This document shows, piece after piece, positions 18,522-27,909 of a DNA stretch of 64,000 nucleotides (position 1 is the stretch's first letter; each line of letters starts with the position of its first letter). The translations under genes and the position numbers were made by a program. The stretch comes from Streptohalobacillus salinus (GTDB lineage Bacteria; Bacillota; Bacilli; Bacillales; Amphibacillaceae). The DNA lies in the NCBI RefSeq assembly GCF_003201605.1, contig NZ_QJJR01000006.1:1-64000 (forward strand), written 5' to 3'. Under the pieces are notes generated by a model that had not been told where the DNA came from, searched no databases, and worked only from the letters and a program-made list of their open reading frames with translations.

Positions 18522-18714
18522 AAAAACCTATTCTTTAAATAGATTCTGGTCAATCTTTATTATTAATGCATGAAGAACTAGTTTTTTGATCTTTTTTATA
18601 AACGATGCGATTACGAAAAACATAGCAATACGAATTCACCATTTATTTCCAATCAAAACTAATTCAACATTTATAGAGAAATTGATTCTGATTACCAAAT
18701 TTAATGGAGGGTGT

Positions 18715-19827
18715 ATGAAAACATTTTTCCGAAAAACAATTGTAATAATTGTAATACTCATTATTATAGAACTCTTACAATATAGCATTACTAATAACTC
18801 AACTATTAAAAAGGTTAGTGATTTTTTCGAAGAAAGATCTGATATTCAATATCAGGTACAAGTGCGTGGTATTATTGATGAAATGACATATAAAAAACAC
18901 ATAGAGGGTTCTACGGAAGGCTATATATATACCAATATTGAAGACACTAAAAAAATTGAGAAAGAAATAATTGACGCTGTATCACAAATGGATAGGGTAG
19001 CCTCTGACATATCACTTGAAAATAATAAACATTCATTTGAACTAATCTTATATGACTCTGTACAAGACTTTAAGATGCAAACCAAAGGGATTATACCTGA
19101 AAATCATAGAGGATTAGCTGTCTATGATGGATTGGTTATTCATATGCCTGCAGAAAATATAACGCAAGATGTATTTTCTCATGAATATTTACACTTTAAA
19201 ACCCATTCTTTTTCTAAAGAAAACAATCTAGAATTTTATAATTATCCAGTATGGTTTATCGAAGGTATAGCAAAGTTAAGTGAAAACTATTTTGGCATTG
19301 AAACTTCTCCTATTTTTTTAGAGAAAGTACATGCATTCAATAAAATGGATAATAAAATGAAATACGGAACATCTTATTTACAAAGTCATATCGGAATACT
19401 TAAAATTATTGAATTAAGTGGCTATGATTCAATTAAAAATATAATGTTAGAGACACGCGAAAAAGATTTCTATACAGCGTTTAAGGATGAAGTTGGAATT
19501 TCAATAGAAGAGTTAGAAAAAATGCTAACAATACAAAGCAAGATAAACCCGATTGAAAGTGGCAAAGATGCCAATGTTAGATTGAAAGAACTAGAGACCT
19601 ACACAAAAACTTATCCAAATGATAGTAAGTCTTTACAATTATTAGCTTATTATTATTGGAAAGCAGGATATTATCAGCGTTCTGAAGAAACTTACAATAA
19701 ATCACTAAAAATAGACCCTAACAACATTATTACCTTGAATCAATTAGCAATGATGTATGAAGATACATCAAAAAATGAAGAAGCAGTTAAAGTGAGGAAG
19801 GAAATTCATTCACTAAAAAAAAAATAA
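18715..19827 (+). CDS. Membrane-anchored putative zinc metallopeptidase (gluzincin MA-like) with TPR repeats
   Basis: A 370-residue protein. Residues 7-24 form one membrane helix or uncleaved signal. The zinc motif is HEYLH (156-160), with a second Glu in WFIEGIA (Glu183), the pattern of peptidase MA-like gluzincins. The C-terminal part (about 280-370) has two to three TPR-like repeats (LLAYYYWKAGYYQRSEETY and LNQLAMMYEDTSKNEEA). The ATG at 18715 follows TGGAGGGTG; longer in-frame starts lack a site. The catalytic domain would face outside. The gene is strikingly A/T-rich with many ATA codons compared with its neighbours, suggesting acquisition by transfer. Substrate unknown; it is not clearly part of the sugar locus. 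Confidence 0.65.
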   Translation: MKTFFRKTIVIIVILIIIELLQYSITNNSTIKKVSDFFEERSDIQYQVQVRGIIDEMTYKKHIEGSTEGYIYTNIEDTKKIEKEIIDAVSQMDRVASDISLENNKHSFELILYDSVQDFKMQTKGIIPENHRGLAVYDGLVIHMPAENITQDVFSHEYLHFKTHSFSKENNLEFYNYPVWFIEGIAKLSENYFGIETSPIFLEKVHAFNKMDNKMKYGTSYLQSHIGILKIIELSGYDSIKNIMLETREKDFYTAFKDEVGISIEELEKMLTIQSKINPIESGKDANVRLKELETYTKTYPNDSKSLQLLAYYYWKAGYYQRSEETYNKSLKIDPNNIITLNQLAMMYEDTSKNEEAVKVRKEIHSLKKK

Positions 19828-20123
19828 GGTCATTTACTTTTTATACAGCTTTAGAAACAGCTTACTAAAAAGAGATATTAATGATACGTTAAAATTCCCT
19901 GTTTATTTCAACATCATTCAAATTCAACTTTAGGTGCATTATTCAATAAATCACCATATAGTGTTTGGGTATTAAGAAACTGTTCTCAATCCATAATAAA
20001 TGGCGAACATACAAATATGGATGTTAACTTTTTTCTATGATCTACATAAGTACTGTGCATAAAGTATTGTCATCCAATACACCATTTTGTTTCTTGTTGA
20101 CTGCTTGATGCAAGAAGTAAGTT

Positions 20124-20163
20124 AAAAGGCAAGCTCTCTTAGTAATGAGAAAGCTTGCCTTTT
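20124..20163. terminator. Terminator after the APC permease gene
   Basis: Arms AAAAGGCAAGCT and AGCTTGCCTTTT close a longer imperfect stem-loop, reading as a T-tailed terminator on both strands. It lies 17 bp past the permease stop. The rest of the 353-bp gap 19828-20180 shows no gene. Confidence 0.75.
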
Positions 20164-20180
20164 CGTCTGTGGAAATCATT

Positions 20181-21482
20181 TTATTCTTCTGCAGTTTTCT
20201 TACTTAAGAACCATTTCTGACCGAAATAAGTCACAACTAATGCTAAAACAGATACGATTACAATTAAATAGTCTGTTTGGAGTTTCACCCAAACGAATGA
20301 TGCGAGAATAATCGCATCCAAGATAAAGGCTCCCCATACAATCAGCGGATTAGCTTCTACCTTACCTTTTAATTTATAGGCTAAACCATAGTGAATTACC
20401 ATATCCATAATGAGATAGAGTATTACCCCCATTGAAGCAATCCGACTTAAATCAAAGAATACCGTTAAGACCATTGCAATTACAACCGTATAGACGAGCG
20501 TGTGCTTTTGGATACCACCTGGCATACCAAAATGACTGTGCGGGATTAAGTTCATATTTGTTAACATTGCCAGCATTCGAGAAACCGCGAAAATACTAGC
20601 AATAATTCCTGAAATCGTTGCAATAATTGCGATCACAACGGTGAGCCAAACACCTGCATCACCAAGCGCTGGCGCCGCCGCTTCAGCTAGGGCATAGTCT
20701 TTGTGTTGAATGATCTGGTCGATTGCTAAGTTACTTGATACGGCCCAAGCGACAACCATGTAAACGGCTAAACTAATGATAATAGAAAAAAAGATGGCAC
20801 GTCCGATATTTTTCTTCGGTTTTTCAATTTCTTCCCCTTGATTGGTTATGGTCGTAAATCCTTTAAAGGCAAGCACAGTCAACGAAATTGCCGCAATCAT
20901 ACTAACGATCGTCGGCTCATTCGCTGCCACTTCAGATGTCGCTGGTTCAAATGAAAAATCAACAACTATCAGTGCCGCACCTGCGAAGATCAGTAATCCA
21001 ATGATTTTCAACAACGAAACAATTGAAGTAAATGATTGAATAAAGGCATTACCAGAAATATTTACTAAAAAGGCAAAGATCAGTAAACCTACTCCTAAAA
21101 TTGGCACCCAGTAGTCTGCAACAGAATCATCAAATAATTGCAGCGTATAGGTACCAAATGTTCTAGCTACCAAACTTTGATTGATGACCATTGAAAAAGC
21201 CATTAGTAAAGCTGCAAATGAGGCAATGGTGCCTTTACCATATTCTTTGACCAAGTACATACCAATGCCACCTGCTGAAGGATAGGCCTGTGATAATTTA
21301 TGGTACGAATAGGCACTAAATCCAGTTACGATCCCACCTGCTAAAAAGATAAACGGAAAGATTTGCCCTGATAACTCAGCTACTTGACCAAGTAACGCAA
21401 AGATACCCGCGCTAATCATGACTCCCGTTCCTAAACCAATCGCACCGATTAATTTAATACTATTCTTTTTATATTCACTCAT
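20181..21482 (-). CDS. APC superfamily amino acid/polyamine permease
   Basis: A 433-residue transporter with about 12 helices. The first helix carries the APC substrate-binding break IGLGTGVMISAGIFALLG (about 15-32), and a conserved loop FKGFTTITNQGEEIEKPKKNIGRAI (about 207-231) is typical of the family. AAGGGGGGA precedes the ATG. It stands alone between terminators. The substrate (a neutral amino acid, or polyamine) cannot be told from sequence. Confidence 0.88.
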   Translation of the reverse strand: MSEYKKNSIKLIGAIGLGTGVMISAGIFALLGQVAELSGQIFPFIFLAGGIVTGFSAYSYHKLSQAYPSAGGIGMYLVKEYGKGTIASFAALLMAFSMVINQSLVARTFGTYTLQLFDDSVADYWVPILGVGLLIFAFLVNISGNAFIQSFTSIVSLLKIIGLLIFAGAALIVVDFSFEPATSEVAANEPTIVSMIAAISLTVLAFKGFTTITNQGEEIEKPKKNIGRAIFFSIIISLAVYMVVAWAVSSNLAIDQIIQHKDYALAEAAAPALGDAGVWLTVVIAIIATISGIIASIFAVSRMLAMLTNMNLIPHSHFGMPGGIQKHTLVYTVVIAMVLTVFFDLSRIASMGVILYLIMDMVIHYGLAYKLKGKVEANPLIVWGAFILDAIILASFVWVKLQTDYLIVIVSVLALVVTYFGQKWFLSKKTAEE

Positions 21483-21642
21483 AGTGCTCCCCCCTTAATT
21501 TATTCAATATTTCACTCATATAACTCCCTTGCTTCACATAAACAGTACCCTTATTTCAAAAGGTTCAATCATCATTTTGTCGAAAGTTACTTACACCTAT
21601 CAATAAAGTCGGAATAATCCATTTGTCTACCCATTAAAAAAA

Positions 21643-21672
21643 GCAACTAATCCCTATGGGACAAGTTACTTT
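21643..21672 (-). terminator. Probable terminator after the PsiE-like gene
   Basis: On the minus strand GTAACTTGTCCC pairs, with mismatches, to GGGATTAGTTGC around a 3-nt loop and is followed by seven T. It lies 15 bp after the PsiE-like stop codon. Confidence 0.5.
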
Positions 21673-21686
21673 CGTTAGCTTATTGG

Positions 21687-22124
21687 TTAGTTATTTGTTT
21701 GTTTCTGTTCTTTTACGGTTAGGTTCCACTTACCAAAAGAAAATTTAATCAGAAACAAAATACCAAGGGCAACGACACCAATTAACATGTCGAACGTTGC
21801 CGTCGAATAGATCAACATCTTTCTCGCAATCGCATAAATCATCACATCAATCACGTTCCTTGGATCATGTTTAATTAGCATAAGCCCTAGTTCCAAACCA
21901 ATAATCAACATCAATAAGTAGGAGAGTAAGCTTTGAAAATAATCATAGTCCAATAATTTATCTAATGTGCTTGATTGCAGTGTATCAATGATCAATGCGC
22001 CAGCACCACCGATTACAGCTAAGATAATCAGCGCAGCTAAAAAGATTTCAATCATCATAATGACTGAGGAGACCCTGTCTGTTAGTTTATTCACTTTTAT
22101 CCGTTTGTTTGAAAAACGCTCCAT
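21687..22124 (-). CDS. PsiE-like small membrane protein
   Basis: A 145-residue protein with four hydrophobic helices and a conserved-looking stretch LELGLMLIKHDPRNVIDVMIYAIARKMLI (about 70-98), which resembles the phosphate-starvation-inducible PsiE family. The function of the family is not settled. GGGAGG precedes the ATG. It is 39 bp downstream of the zinc-ribbon membrane protein and probably co-transcribed. Family call is from pattern recognition and moderately sure. Confidence 0.6.
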   Translation of the reverse strand: MERFSNKRIKVNKLTDRVSSVIMMIEIFLAALIILAVIGGAGALIIDTLQSSTLDKLLDYDYFQSLLSYLLMLIIGLELGLMLIKHDPRNVIDVMIYAIARKMLIYSTATFDMLIGVVALGILFLIKFSFGKWNLTVKEQKQTNN

Positions 22125-22163
22125 ATCGCTTTGCCTCCCTTACCTTCGAGAATTCTAATTTTA

Positions 22164-22565
22164 CTACCATTTAATGACGACGTTAAACCGATGGCCACAG
22201 CGGGGACAAACCACTTGATTCGTTCCTATCTTGCGATCCAACCGCAAGACCACTGCACAATTCGAACACTTACGGTATCGTTTCGTCGGAAGGTCTTTCA
22301 TGCGTTGCGTCAGTTTTTTAAAGAATCTTTTGACTTTGTTCACTAGATATAAATACTGTCGATTTTCTTGTTGGCGCTTTTGAATATTTTTTGAAAATAT
22401 TCGAAAGACCGCTACGATAATTAATAATGTCATTAGCGCTGACATAATGTTCGGATAAAGATACCGACTTAAAAACAAGACGATAAAGTAAGCAATTAAG
22501 GTAGCCACATACAATTGATCCGTTCCGTTTCTACCCCGCATAAATGCAATTATTTTTTCCTTCAT
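22164..22565 (-). CDS. Zinc-ribbon membrane protein of unknown function
   Basis: A 133-residue protein with two membrane helices (about 17-55), a basic linker, and a C-terminal four-cysteine zinc ribbon: CSNC (97-100) and CPRC (119-122) followed by GHRFNVVIKW. Similar small helix-plus-ribbon proteins occur widely in Bacilli without known role. The ribbon would be cytoplasmic. It precedes the PsiE-like gene on the same strand. AGAGGG lies upstream of the ATG. Confidence 0.7.
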   Translation of the reverse strand: MKEKIIAFMRGRNGTDQLYVATLIAYFIVLFLSRYLYPNIMSALMTLLIIVAVFRIFSKNIQKRQQENRQYLYLVNKVKRFFKKLTQRMKDLPTKRYRKCSNCAVVLRLDRKIGTNQVVCPRCGHRFNVVIKW

Positions 22566-22728
22566 TTTGATTTCCCTCTCTTTTAAAACGAATGATTGCG
22601 TAAGCCTATCATAGCAAATTCTTTACTTTATCACCTAACAAAACCACTTTTGAAACGTTTGATTCCTGTGGATTAAGGGTAAGTCTTAAAATGTTAACAA
22701 AAAACTTATCGAAAGCGAGGTTATCAGT

Positions 22729-23664
22729 ATGATTCGTTTCGAACATGTAAAAAAGACATTTCCTGATGGCACCGAAGCCATTAAAGATATTAATTTCGAA
22801 GTGAAAGCAGGCGAATTTTTTGTTTTAATCGGACCAAGTGGTTGCGGAAAAACAACAACTCTAAAAACAATTAATCGGTTGATTCCTATTTCTGATGGGA
22901 CGATTTTCATTCAAAATAAGCGCATCAGCGATTATGATATTAACAGTTTAAGGTGGAATATTGGTTACGTCTTGCAACAAATCGCTCTGTTTCCTCATAT
23001 GACTATTGAAGAAAATATTGCAATTGTACCAGAATTGAAGAGATGGTCAGAAACAGATATTAAAAAGCGTGTCACTGAACTTTTAGAAATGGTGGGACTT
23101 GATCCGGATACATATCGTCACAAATACCCACGTTCACTCTCAGGAGGCGAACAGCAACGTGTCGGTGTTGTTCGTGCCTTAGCTGCCGATCCTGACATTA
23201 TTTTAATGGATGAACCGTTTAGCGCACTGGACCCGATTACTCGCGAGAAATTACAAGAGGATATCATTAAGCTACAGCATGACATCAAAAAAACGATTGT
23301 ATTTGTCACGCATGACATTAAAGAAGCTGTTAAATTAGCTGACCGAATTTGTTTGATCCAAGATGGTAAAGTTGTTCAAATCGGTACACCAGAGGCGCTT
23401 ATTCACGAACCGGCGAATGAATTCGTAAAAACGTTTACAAAAAGCGTCAAGCAACACGACCTTTCACTTGAACAATTACTTGAAAAGGATGCTCCAGTCG
23501 TTGACACTCAGTTAGCAATTAACGCACCAATCTATCGCTTCATCAAACTGTTCGCAACAGAACAGACCCTTACAGTAACCAAAAATGATGAACCGCTTGG
23601 AAACTTATCCCGCGATGTATTCATGAATCACTTCGCTACGCATATTGAAGAAGGGAGTGCGTAA
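22729..23664 (+). CDS. ABC transporter ATPase, OpuC/EgtU (quaternary amine/ergothioneine) type
   Basis: A 311-residue ATPase with Walker A GPSGCGKTT (about 36-44), Q-loop LQQIALFPH, signature LSGGEQQR and Walker B ILMDEPFSALD, all intact. The DVYSAL-like pattern after the signature and the neighbour place it with OpuCA/EgtUA proteins. The C-terminus (about 240-311) is shorter than a tandem CBS pair, so osmotic gating through CBS domains is unlikely. It is 3 bp from the permease-binding fusion gene and they form a two-gene operon. Confidence 0.88.
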   Translation: MIRFEHVKKTFPDGTEAIKDINFEVKAGEFFVLIGPSGCGKTTTLKTINRLIPISDGTIFIQNKRISDYDINSLRWNIGYVLQQIALFPHMTIEENIAIVPELKRWSETDIKKRVTELLEMVGLDPDTYRHKYPRSLSGGEQQRVGVVRALAADPDIILMDEPFSALDPITREKLQEDIIKLQHDIKKTIVFVTHDIKEAVKLADRICLIQDGKVVQIGTPEALIHEPANEFVKTFTKSVKQHDLSLEQLLEKDAPVVDTQLAINAPIYRFIKLFATEQTLTVTKNDEPLGNLSRDVFMNHFATHIEEGSA

Positions 23665-23667
23665 AAC

Positions 23668-25188
23668 ATGAATGAATTTTTTAACACCTTTCAAAATAGA
23701 CAAGATCAACTCGCAACGGCATTACTCGAACATATTCAACTTTCATTTATTGCACTTTTTTTCGCCGTTATTATTTCAATCCCACTCGGGATCTTCTTAA
23801 CCCGCAGGAAGCGTATTGCTGAGAGCATCATCGGTGTAACAGCCGTTTTACAAACCATCCCGTCACTTGCGTTACTCGGTCTCTTTATCCCTTTGTTTGG
23901 GATCGGTAAAGTACCCGCCGTGATTGCGTTGGTTATTTACGCACTATTACCTATTTTGCGAAACACCTACACCGGAATCAACGAAGTTGATGACGCATTA
24001 GTTGAAGCTTCAACAGCCATGGGGATGAATACGATGAAACGCCTTGTGAAAGTCGAGCTTCCCTTAGCAATGCCCGTCATCATGGCCGGCATTCGTACCT
24101 CAATGGTGTTAATCGTCGGAACAGCAACACTAGCTGCCTTAATTGGGGCTGGCGGTCTAGGAGATATTATTTTACTTGGTATCGACCGCAACAATACTAA
24201 TTTAATCTTTATTGGTGCCATTCCAGCAGCACTGCTAGCCATTCTTTTCGACTTTATTTTACGCCGTTTAGAAAAAGCGAATTACAAAACATCGATTATT
24301 ACGATTGTAGTCATCATGATTCTCTCACTCGGGATTACCTTAGTGCCTCAGTGGTTAGCCAACGATGAAGAAACAATTGTGATTGGTGGTAAACTAAATG
24401 CTGAACCCGAGATACTTGTAAATATGTACAAAGCGTTAATCGAACAAGATAGTGACCTTAACGTCCGCATTCGCCCAGGTTTAGGTGGAACATCGTTTGT
24501 TTTTAGCGCATTAGAAAATGATGAGATTGATCTCTACCCTGAATTCACAGGCACCGTGCTCGGTGAGCTAATTAGAGAACAAGCCGTTAGTAGCAATGCA
24601 GAAGAGGTTTATCAACAAGCCAAAACGGGCATTAAAGAACAGTACGATATGGTCTTACTTGAGCCGATGGCTTATAACAATACCTACGCCCTAGCTGTAC
24701 CGGAAGCTTTTGCGGAAGAACATAATTTAGAATCCATTTCTGATTTGCATTCCGTTGTTGATTTGATCAATGCCGGTTTCACTTTAGAATTTTCCGATCG
24801 TGAAGATGGTTATCTGGGTATTCAAGATGTTTATGATTTGAGCTTTGACTCCGTCCAAACGATGGAACCCAGTCTACGTTACAATGCGATTGAGGGAGGC
24901 GATATTAACCTTATCGATGCTTACTCAACCGATAGTAATCTCGACCGCTATGATCTACGTGTCTTAGAAGATGATCGCGAGTTATTCCCACCTTACCAAG
25001 GTGCGCCACTTCTAAAACAAAAAACGCTTGATCAATATCCCGAATTAGAAGAGATTTTAAATCAACTGGGCGGGATTGTTTCTGAAGATGAAATTCGTGC
25101 CCTTAACTACGAGGTCAATGTAAATGGTGAAGATGCCGGTGAAATTGCTCGAGAATTTTTACGACAAAAAGAATTGCTTAATCAATAG
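23668..25188 (+). CDS. Fused permease and substrate-binding protein, EgtUBC/OpuC type
   Basis: A 506-residue fusion: residues 1-210 are a six-helix permease with the docking loop EASTAMGMNTMKRLVKVELPLAMPVI, and 230-506 are an OpuAC-type binding domain starting GGKLNAEPEIL. The binding part has DLYPEFTGT, MAYNNTYALAV and SDREDGYLG. Length and domain order equal those of the ergothioneine importer EgtUBC and the Listeria BilEB protein. Likely cargo is ergothioneine, betaine, carnitine or choline; ergothioneine would link it to redox defence. The domain is tethered outside the membrane. Confidence 0.87.
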   Translation: MNEFFNTFQNRQDQLATALLEHIQLSFIALFFAVIISIPLGIFLTRRKRIAESIIGVTAVLQTIPSLALLGLFIPLFGIGKVPAVIALVIYALLPILRNTYTGINEVDDALVEASTAMGMNTMKRLVKVELPLAMPVIMAGIRTSMVLIVGTATLAALIGAGGLGDIILLGIDRNNTNLIFIGAIPAALLAILFDFILRRLEKANYKTSIITIVVIMILSLGITLVPQWLANDEETIVIGGKLNAEPEILVNMYKALIEQDSDLNVRIRPGLGGTSFVFSALENDEIDLYPEFTGTVLGELIREQAVSSNAEEVYQQAKTGIKEQYDMVLLEPMAYNNTYALAVPEAFAEEHNLESISDLHSVVDLINAGFTLEFSDREDGYLGIQDVYDLSFDSVQTMEPSLRYNAIEGGDINLIDAYSTDSNLDRYDLRVLEDDRELFPPYQGAPLLKQKTLDQYPELEEILNQLGGIVSEDEIRALNYEVNVNGEDAGEIAREFLRQKELLNQ

Positions 25189-25197
25189 CTGATCACT

Positions 25198-25245
25198 AAG
25201 TCAGCCACACGAACCCTTGCGGATCATGTGGCTGACTTATTTTTG
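25198..25245 (+). terminator. Terminator after the EgtU/OpuC-type operon
   Basis: A 12-bp stem AAGTCAGCCACA with its exact complement (25227-25238) followed by ATTTTTGTT, 10 bp past the stop codon. Confidence 0.82.
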
Positions 25246-25349
25246 TTATTAACAGGACAATCACTGTACTTAGTTATTAATTAATCAATAACTATCTTAG
25301 CCAGAATCGACTTGCTATAATGAAAGAAAAATGATGAGGAGTGAGAAAA

Positions 25350-26288
25350 ATGCACCACTACTTATTTGTACATTTCAAAGAAAAAACAACACCGGACGGC
25401 GAGCAAGTTTACTTCGGACTGAGTAAAGATGGCTTCAATTGGGAACCTGTTCATGACGGTCAACCCATTCTTTGGAGCTATCATGGCGATAAAGGGGTGC
25501 GTGACTTTACCATCACACGCACAAGAAAGAATACGTTTGTCATTCTAGCCACTGACTTATCACTTAGTTATGGGCTGCGCAATCAGTATCAAAATGACTG
25601 GTCAAATATCGTGAAGAACGGCAGCCATATGTTTGCCAAATGGGAATCCGATGATTTAATTCATTGGTCAAAGCAAGCAATGATTACTCTTGGTGATGAT
25701 ACATTCGGATGCATGTGGGCACCTGATATTATTTATGATAGCATCGCCGATAATTACCTGGTCCACTGGTCCTCCCCCCGTCGACATGATAATTTTGAAA
25801 AAATGGCCATTTACTACGCTAGAACAAAAGATTTTAAACAGTTTACTGAGCCGAAATTATTATATGAAAAAAGTGACAGCACGGTCATCGATTCAGCCAT
25901 GTACCAAATCGATGATGTTTTTTATTTATTTGTTAAAAGCTTCAATAATCCCGAAGGGGTCATCTTACTAAAAAGTGCAAACATTACAGGCCCATTTAAA
26001 CGCGTTGAACGGTTTGATCAAACCATTCAAACGCTACCTTCACCCTTATTTGAAGCACCCACAGGATTTCTTACGAACGACGGCGCTTTTGCCTTATTTC
26101 TTGATTATTACGGGGTCAAAGGTAAAGGCCAAGGGTATGTCCCATTTATCAGCGAAGATATCCATCAAGGACGGTTTAAAAAAGCAACCCAGTCGTTCAC
26201 CTTCCCCTACGGATTTAAACATGGGACCGTTTTATCAATTTCCGCCGATGAATATCATCGGTTAAAAACACACCAATTTGAAGAATAA
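25350..26288 (+). CDS. GH43-like five-bladed beta-propeller glycosidase
   Basis: A 312-residue cytoplasmic protein with the blade motifs of family 43 arabinosidases/xylosidases: RDFTITR, SDDLIHWS, MWAPDIIYD (about 126-134), TGPFKRV and a Glu in FEAPTGF (about 235) that would be the general acid. WAPD is a near-constant motif of the family. The ATG at 25350 has GAGGAG upstream; a GTG three codons earlier lacks spacing. No secretion signal, so it would act on imported oligosaccharides. No transporter or pentose gene is next to it, and the exact sugar is unknown. Confidence 0.78.
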   Translation: MHHYLFVHFKEKTTPDGEQVYFGLSKDGFNWEPVHDGQPILWSYHGDKGVRDFTITRTRKNTFVILATDLSLSYGLRNQYQNDWSNIVKNGSHMFAKWESDDLIHWSKQAMITLGDDTFGCMWAPDIIYDSIADNYLVHWSSPRRHDNFEKMAIYYARTKDFKQFTEPKLLYEKSDSTVIDSAMYQIDDVFYLFVKSFNNPEGVILLKSANITGPFKRVERFDQTIQTLPSPLFEAPTGFLTNDGAFALFLDYYGVKGKGQGYVPFISEDIHQGRFKKATQSFTFPYGFKHGTVLSISADEYHRLKTHQFEE

Positions 26289-26365
26289 CAGCAATAAGGA
26301 TAGGCATTCCACCCCTCAGATGATACAATACCAGTATCCGCTAAAGAGATATGAGGTGAACGAAC

Positions 26366-27370
26366 ATGAAACAGGGGCGTCGCAGTTATTATTTCTTAAT
26401 TATTTTTGCACTCGTTAATCTGTTCGGAACGTTAGGGTACACACTATTACTTGATATTAACGTGTTAGATGCTATGTATATGACTGTCATAACCGTTTCC
26501 ACCGTTGGTTTTGGTGAAGTTGCACCACTTACCCCGTTAGCTAAAGGGTTTACCATTATTCTGATTTTTATTAGTTTAGGGTTCATTGGTTATGCTGGTA
26601 CGCAACTTGTTAATTTCTTTTTCGAAGGTGAAATTAGAAACATTTGGAGGGATCGCAAATTGAAAGACAAACTTGATCATTTAAAAGACCATGTTATCGT
26701 TTGTGGCGCTGGTGAAACAGGTAGACATGTCATCGACTCTCTTCACCAAGAAAATGTTTCCTTTGTTGTCATTGAACAAAATGAAGAAAAGGTTGAATTT
26801 GTGAAAGAAGATAAAGTCATTGCATTTGTTGGGGATGCCACAACTGATGAAGCATTGGAACGCGCAGGAATCCGCCGCGCAAAGGGATTGGTTGCTGCAC
26901 TTTCCACCGACGCTAATAACTTATATACCGTGCTAACCGCCCGGGAAATCAATCCGAATTTAACAATTGTTGCGCGTGCAATTAATCATAACTCTCACGA
27001 CAAATTGATTCGTGCTGGTGCGAATAAAACCGTCTCTCCCAATGAAATTGGTGGTCACCGCATGGCCTCAATGTTATTAAAACCCTCTGTGATTGCTTTT
27101 CTTGATACCATTACACACTCAGGGAAAATTGACTTAAACTTAAATCAAGTAGTTATTAAGGATGGCTCTCACTTAAGTAATAAAACCTTACAAGAAGCGC
27201 ATATCCCCGAAAAGACCGATTTAATCATTATTGCGATAAAGGAAGAGGGCGAAGATGACATTATCTTTAACCCGAAGAAAGATTATCCACTCAGACCAAA
27301 TCAAACGTTGATTGTACTGGGTGAAGATGAGGATCTTGATAAACTTAAACACCTTGCAGAAGATAAATAA
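26366..27370 (+). CDS. Two-helix potassium channel with TrkA-N/RCK domain
   Basis: A 334-residue channel of the MthK/YugO type: helix 1 (about 9-27), pore loop with filter TVGFGE (46-51), helix 2 (61-80), then an NAD-binding RCK domain starting HVIVCGAGETGRHV (109-122) and an RCK_C domain (about 245-330). The filter has Phe and Glu where most channels read TVGYGD; TVGFG still fits a potassium pore. AGGTGA precedes the ATG. A monocistronic gene bounded by a strong terminator. Confidence 0.88.
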   Translation: MKQGRRSYYFLIIFALVNLFGTLGYTLLLDINVLDAMYMTVITVSTVGFGEVAPLTPLAKGFTIILIFISLGFIGYAGTQLVNFFFEGEIRNIWRDRKLKDKLDHLKDHVIVCGAGETGRHVIDSLHQENVSFVVIEQNEEKVEFVKEDKVIAFVGDATTDEALERAGIRRAKGLVAALSTDANNLYTVLTAREINPNLTIVARAINHNSHDKLIRAGANKTVSPNEIGGHRMASMLLKPSVIAFLDTITHSGKIDLNLNQVVIKDGSHLSNKTLQEAHIPEKTDLIIIAIKEEGEDDIIFNPKKDYPLRPNQTLIVLGEDEDLDKLKHLAEDK

Positions 27371-27417
27371 AACAGCGATGCGTCCAAGTATGAGTAGTTC
27401 CGATACTGTGGAGAAAA
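27371..27417 (+). repeat. Left copy of an imperfect inverted repeat flanking the accessory island
   Basis: Three blocks, AACAGCGATGC, AGTAGTTCCG and GTGGAGAAAA, occur here directly after the potassium-channel stop and again, inverted, at 30117-30161. The spacing between the second and third blocks is 5 bp in both copies. An A-rich tail follows, with short similar strings around CAGTGTAATTATCACACT up to 27490. Confidence 0.55.
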
Positions 27418-27493
27418 CGAAAAAAACAGTGTAATTATCACACTAAAAATCACTATAATTAACACCTAAAATAACAGTATAAATAGCAACCAA

Positions 27494-27531
27494 AAACGCT
27501 TGGACATTAAAATGTCCAAGCGTTTGTTTTT
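27494..27531 (+). terminator. Terminator after the potassium channel
   Basis: A perfect 15-bp stem, AAACGCTTGGACATT and its complement, with a 2-nt loop and a GTTTTTTAT tail. It lies about 120 bp past the channel stop codon. Confidence 0.8.
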
Positions 27532-27584
27532 TATATTGTCTTGTTCAACTAAAGCTCCCTATAGTTCAACAAGGGCTAAATGAA

Positions 27585-27764
27585 TTAGTGTTTAGTTTTT
27601 CTGAAATATTTATATAAACTTAATAATCCCACAACTATTAAAACTGTCATAGCAATGGCGAAATAAACCGATTTAAAAGTTTGGCTAAGTGAATCCATAC
27701 TACTTACCATTGCAGAACCTAAAACAAAAAATAATACTAAAACCAGCAATATTCTATTTTTCAT
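27585..27764 (-). CDS. Small two-helix membrane protein, unknown function
   Basis: A 59-residue hydrophobic protein starting MKNRILLVLVLFFVLG, with helices at about 4-22 and 33-52 and a basic tail KYFRKTKH. The ATG at 27764 is chosen for the GGGAGTGAT site; an ATG 15 codons upstream adds a basic stretch and has no clear site. It lies inside the segment bounded by the inverted repeat. No family recognised. Confidence 0.5.
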   Translation of the reverse strand: MKNRILLVLVLFFVLGSAMVSSMDSLSQTFKSVYFAIAMTVLIVVGLLSLYKYFRKTKH

Positions 27765-27909
27765 ATTTTTTATCACTCCCATAAAAATAAGTATTTTCTT
27801 CTTCAACATAACTGCCAGTTAGTTGAACAAACTCATTCAGTTCTTATATATTCATTTTAACATAAATTTTCCATTTCCCTTCAAAAAATGGCTAAATTAG
27901 TTTAGAAAG

